NCBI GenBank assembly: GCA_946699065.1
Contig: CAMPDV010000455.1
Location: 1-64,000, forward strand
DNA: 64,000 nucleotides
Reading direction: 5' to 3'
Origin: Loxodes magnus
Lineage: Eukaryota > Ciliophora > Karyorelictea > Loxodida > Loxodidae
Shown: positions 59,015-64,000 of the stretch, in pieces
Position numbering within the stretch: position 1 is the stretch's first letter
How the letters are laid out: each line of letters starts with the position of its first letter
Notes under the pieces: generated by a model
The model's input: the letters and a program-made list of their open reading frames with translations, nothing else
Database searches by the model: none
What the model was told of the DNA's origin: nothing
Translations under genes and position numbers: made by a program

Positions 59015-59800
59015 CTATTATTTAAAAATTTGATTGACTTAAAATTTTTTGTATAAGGATTAATTAATTTTAATTACAATAAAGGATTTTAATATAATTT
59101 TTAATAATTTATTTAGCACAAGGAAAAAAAGGTTTAATATTAAAATTAAATAATAAATCTAATTTTGTATTTGGATTTAAATATCAGGCTTTTAAATATT
59201 AAAATGAAAAATTAAATATGAATAATTATATAAGGAAATTTATATATAAAAGGATAGAAATATAGTGATATTTATTTAATAGAAAGATATTTTATTTTAG
59301 TAAAGCATGGATATTAAAAGTAGTATACAGTTTTATTGACAAATAAAAACTATGAAAGAAAATATTATAAGAACTTTTAGAAATAAATTAGCATATTAAA
59401 AGAGAAAAAGGAATCATAATTAATATAACTACATAGTTTACATTTTATTTAGTCAATTAATTTTTAAGAAAATGACAATATAAATAATTATACAAAATTA
59501 AATAATAAAATAAAAAGAAAATAGAATCTATATAAAAAAGATTATTATTAATATTACTATTATAGAAAGTTTTAACATCTAAATATAAAATTTTCATATA
59601 AATTAAATAAATATTTTTTAATTCAGTTAAATTAAATCATTTAAATTATCAATTGGATTTAAAACATTTTAACTAGATCATAAATAGGTAATTGATAAAA
59701 GGAGAAGAATGATTGTAAATTAGGAATAATAAGGAACTGAATATAAAATTAAAATATAGTTAATAATATGATGAAGGTAAAGTAAAATAAGATTGATTTA
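59015..59800. repeat. repeat R, copy 4
   Basis: Near-identical to 51205-51960. Confidence 0.6.
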
Positions 59801-60211
59801 GGTCTGATTATAGATGAAAGTAGTTATTGATATATCTTGGAAAGTAAATGATTGGTAATTTGTGGTTAATTAGTCAATAAATATTAAAATAATAATCTAT
59901 ATTGTTGCCATCATTTTAAAATAAGTTATTATCTTTATAAGATGCTTAATACGAATATGATTTTAACTACAGTTTTTACTTTTATTTTCTATATTTAAAT
60001 TATAAAAAATATAAAAATTCACTCTTATAAACATAAAATTATATTATTTTAAAATAAATTTAAAACTATTTTACATCAATGTATTAAATATAGTAATAAA
60101 AGCTAATTACTCTATATTATTATATATAACAATAAAAGCTAATTCAAGCAAAACTATCTAATTATTAATAAATCTACATCATATACTCTATACTCTATTT
60201 CTACCTATTTA

Positions 60212-62640
60212 CTATCTATTTTATGACTAACTATGTAATAGTAAAATGTATTGTAATATTTAGCATTATTGAAAAGCTTAATGTATAAAAATAGTAAATT
60301 TGAAAGAGTATAAATTTCCTATATGATGTATATTAAACTAAAATAAAATTTCTTATATAAATTATTTAATAATATTTTATATATATTAATTATAAGTTGA
60401 AAATTCTAGCAAAAAAGGAAGCAAGCAAATATATCATGTAACCATTTTAAGTAAAATAATTGTTTAAATTAGTAATAAAGTTATTATAAATGAATATGTA
60501 TTCAGATATTTTAATATATAATAGCTATTTTAATATCTATCTATATTTAAAGATGCTTAATATTTAGCTCTTTAATTCTAAAAGGTTAGTATTATTATAT
60601 AAGCTTGTATGGAATTATCATTTTAATCTACTTAAATAATTAAATAATTTTAGATAAATAAAATTATTTATTTACATTTGCTATAAAATTAGAGCCTATT
60701 ATTTTATTTTTACTAGTAGATATCTTCGTAGCTAGTTTTTACCCTAAAGTTATAAATTATGTATAATAATTTTATTGAGATATAAATGTTAATAAGAGAT
60801 TTTTCCATGAGAATCTTAAAGATAAATTAAACTTAACTTCTAAATATAGCTATTAATAATAAGAATTCTAATTTTATCAAATTATAAGACAGATAATAAT
60901 TCAAATTATTTACTTAAATAGTTCAATATTTATAAAAATTATCAAGTAACCATAAATACATTTATACTATTTCACTACTAAATATCAACTAACTAGATCA
61001 AACTCTTCAAACATTACATATATATATTATACATTATTTATTTAACTATCAATTAAATTTATTATTTTAATATTTAATACTTATATATAAATAATATTAT
61101 AATTAAAAAAATTATATTAGTCAGTCAATTCTTTTTAATGCTATATAGCTCAAATTTACTAAGTCGATCTTTAATACTGAAGCTCTATCTTATTCATAAG
61201 CAAAAACATATCCAAACTTCTCTCTTACTTTCATCTCTGTTTAAGTACCAACATCTTTAAAAATTTATCTTTATTCTCATTATTCTTTGTTTCTTTTATA
61301 TATTCTTCTTGAATATTCTTATGTTTAAATATTTTTAATACCTCCAATTATCACTAAAGGTTCTAAGCACACTATAGGTAAAATAACAGCTTCGGGAAGA
61401 TTCAAATCACACTTGCTCCATCTATCATTCTATATTTTATACTTTCATATGTCTTTCAAAGTTTATCCTTTCTAATTTAATCCTCCAAAAGAATAAATAT
61501 TTTATTCATCTTTATCTACTATTAATGTTTAATAAAATATTTAAAAAGGAAATTAAGTACAGTTCTATCATTTATTTTAATTTCCTATTTTTAACCTTTC
61601 TACTGATTATAACATCTGTCCTTTTCTTAATATTCCTCTAACTATATAAATGTGTTCTTAAGCTACTGCTATTCCAAATCCAGATCTTCCTTCCTTCCTT
61701 TAGATTACTTAGTATTTTACTATTACCTTCATAATCAGTTTATCAAGTTTCTTTTATTCCTTAATCCTATTTTCAAGACTTTCCTCCAATTAAATATAAC
61801 TTATTCCAATATTCTATATTTCTACTTACTTTTGGAATTATATTTGAAATTTTTACTTGCTGTAGCTATTCTTTTTCAATATTAAATAATCATAAATTTT
61901 TAGTTTCTTACTAAAAATAGTGAATATACATAGAATCTTTTAACTTTTATTATGTTTAGTTTATATTTAACTAAACCATCTTTTATTCTTATAGATTTAT
62001 ATTTTCTTATAGTTTCTTTCTTATTAGTGAGATGTAATTTTAATTTATTAAATTTCTAAGTAAAAGTATAAAATTTTATTTTTAAGTTTATAAGATTTTA
62101 ATGTTTTAATTTTATTACTTTTATATCATTTATTTTTAGTCTAAATTTTATATTTCAAAAATACTTTTTAAATTTAATTTAGAAATTATATTTCTATCTC
62201 TTATTCAATTCTATAAGATATTTATTTTCTAATCTAAATAAAAAACACTTTAAGATTATATTTCTTTATTCCTAAGATTACTTTATACTATTAAGTTAAT
62301 AAGTAACTTACTAATATTTTATTATTTCTTAGTAATAGTAAAAGCTTTTTCTATTATTTACCTCTATATACCTTTTAACTTCTATTTAGTATTCTAACCT
62401 TTTTAGATTTATTATTCTTTCTCTTATATCTTTATTATTATATCTGTATAGGTAAATCTTCAAACTTAAAATGATATGTTTTCTAGCAAATAGGGCATGA
62501 CATTAAGTCTTTTAAATAATATTAAGTAGACAAATATACACCACAGTAAATATGTGAACAAGGTAAGACAGTTGGAAGGGCGTTAGTTAAGTTATAACCT
62601 TGCAAGCAGATTAAGCATTTTGGTAAGGCTTACGTTTTAT
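60212..62640. repeat. third copy of the kelch part of units 1 and 2
   Basis: From TTTTATGACTAACTATGTAAT onward, nearly identical to 10185-12600 and 35385-37830 in the 3' flank, with more differences in the gene. Confidence 0.85.
61121..62635 (-). pseudogene. RING - coiled coil - kelch gene, copy 3, start codon and RING damaged
   Basis: Same 505-codon length as copy 1, but the start codon is ACG (62633-62635) instead of ATG. The fourth RING cysteine is Tyr (GVYL for GLCL) and PCGH is PCSH. Linker and kelch repeats remain in phase to TGA 61121-61123, so decay is recent or the kelch part is still used from an internal start. The shadow frame at 61652-61885 on the plus strand is not a gene. Confidence 0.75.
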
Positions 62641-62999
62641 TATAATTTAGATAAAAAGTGAGTTTAAATAGTAAATTTATAACAGTAAGTATCAAAAATA
62701 AAGTATGATAAATATAAAATTTATATAGATTATATTTAAATATAATTTGTTTAAAATAACTGGTCTTATATAAGAGTCTAAAATAATAATAAATAGTTTA
62801 TAGTAAAAATATAATATAAATAGATAATAATAATATATAATATTTTAAATATAATTAAAGATTAAATCTATTTTACTATAAAAATTATAGATTTTTTAAT
62901 CTTAAAGATAGTCTAAATATTATATTCGTTTATACTATTATATTTTTTATAAATTTGTATAAAATTAGATAACTAAAGTTTTTTGACTAAAGGTAATTT
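62641..62999. other. AT-rich spacer
   Basis: Upstream flank of kelch copy 3; diverges from the other units soon after the start codon. Nothing supported. Confidence 0.4.
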
Positions 63000-63850
63000 T
63001 TTATTTAATTAAGGATTTTAATAGAATTTTCGATAATTTTTTTTTTCGAAGAAATTAAAAAAATTAGAATAAAAACTAAGTGATAAATCTCTCTTAGTAT
63101 TTGGATTTAAATATCATACTTTAAATATTAAAATAAAAAATAATAAAATTAAAATATTATAAGGGAAATTTATATTAAGGATAAAATATATTAATTTCTA
63201 TTTAAAAGCAAGGATCTTTATTTTAGTAAAACATTAATAATTAATTCTAATATTTAATATTAATATACAGTTTTTCAAAAATATCAATTATGAATAGAAA
63301 AGATAATTCAATAGGGTTTTAAAAATAAATAATTATATCAAACGATAAAACGAATTATAATTAATTTTTACTAAATAGATATTTTAATTTATTATCATTA
63401 ATATTAATAAAATAAAAATAAAAAATTATTATTTGCATAAAATATAACATTTGGAAATAATTTACTATAATAAAATTAATTGAAAAGCTAAATTAATTAA
63501 TTTAAATTATATAATTTTAAATTAAAAATTAAACTATAAATTTATATAAAATAAAGGCTATTATAAATACTATTTTTTATATAAGTATTTTAATTACATA
63601 AAGAATTAAAAAAAATATAAACTTAATAAAAAATTATAAATTAAGCTAAAAATAATCAACTAGATAATCTATAAAATCTAATTCATTTTATCTATTTAAT
63701 ATAGTAAATTTAATTTTTACAGTAATTTCCGGTATGAGGTTTAGTTAAAATGAGATAAAGTGATATCTAATAAAGAGTTTCTAAATAAAATAATTAGTTT
63801 GTTTAATATAATTAGTAACCTTTTATACTAGTTTTGCTAGATTTAAAATA
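63000..63850. repeat. repeat R, diverged copy without repeat B
   Basis: Landmarks in order: GATAAATCTCTCTTAGTA, TTTGGATTTAAATATCAT, TTTTAGTAAAACATTAA. Comparable to 30190-31000. Confidence 0.45.
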
Positions 63851-64000
63851 TATATCTTAAATTGAAAAACATAAAATAATATTTAAATTATAATACTTAA
63901 ATAATATATTTTTTTATTGATACTAAAGATTAAATAAAAAAATAAATATGAATAGAATTAATTTAAATTTGAGATTTTTATTAAGGGCAGTATAAAAACT

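Larger units (their letters stand above)
57415..60200. repeat. second segmental duplication, right copy
   Basis: Partner of 49625-52400. At 60212 it joins directly to the kelch unit 3 sequence. Confidence 0.85.

Noticed and set aside
1..64000. Tetrahymena or Paramecium germline DNA (TGA as the only stop)
   Set aside because: Would truncate MORN, kelch, zinc-knuckle and LINE frames at conserved Trp positions; the data need TGA = Trp.
1..64000. Internal eliminated sequences bounded by TA repeats
   Set aside because: TA dinucleotides are too frequent here to mean anything, and no pair of units shows a clean TA-bounded presence/absence apart from the 2.8-kb deletion, which is reported with that caveat.

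Overview
This window looks like nuclear DNA of a ciliate that has reassigned all three stop codons. It is roughly four-fifths A+T and almost empty under the standard code. If TAA and TAG are read as Gln and TGA as Trp, long proteins with recognisable domains appear: a MORN-repeat protein, RING-kelch proteins, a RING/PHR-like protein, a LINE reverse transcriptase and several CCHC zinc-knuckle proteins. TGA falls where Trp is expected (MORN and kelch repeats, zinc knuckles, reverse transcriptase), yet TGA also ends several frames cleanly. Introns of 17-25 nt with GT...AG ends restore frame in three genes. This pattern is known from karyorelict ciliates (for example Loxodes) and, with differences, from Condylostoma. 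A karyorelict is my best guess; no rRNA or marker gene is present to confirm it.

Layout. 0-9.5 kb: the 3' end of an intron-containing gene, a short tailed repeat (family A), three zinc-knuckle (gag-like) retroelement copies, a LINE 3' fragment and a decayed retroelement-like frame. 10.15-20.1 kb (unit 1) and 35.4-47.3 kb (unit 2) are two copies of one segment holding a RING-kelch gene, repeat A, repeats C, B and R, small genes Y and F, gene Z, a MORN gene and candidate gene S. The kelch part occurs a third time at 60.2-62.6 kb. Unit 2 is the better preserved copy. Unit 1 has lost about 2.8 kb, which truncates F and Z, and its MORN gene and gene Y are frameshifted. It also carries an 853-bp retroposon with a 15-bp target duplication. 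20-26 kb: a kelch fragment and three gag-like frames. 27.4-28.8 kb: an intact single-copy RING/coiled-coil/PHR-like gene. 31.3-35.3 kb: repeat E and a LINE with endonuclease, reverse transcriptase and C-terminal CCHC. 47.5-60.2 kb: two more kelch copies (one split by a zinc-knuckle retroposon), each followed by gene X, with repeats B and R, then repeats A and E and an unknown gene between them.

How it fits together. The region is a tandemly duplicating cluster of RING-kelch genes (candidate ubiquitin ligases) with neighbouring small genes, heavily colonised by non-LTR retroelements. A hairpin plus (TTTA)n tail is shared by repeats A and E and by the 3' UTR of gene F. Because almost nothing acts as a stop codon, openness of a frame is weak evidence here. 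I relied on domain motifs, agreement between duplicate copies, intron signals and amino-acid composition.
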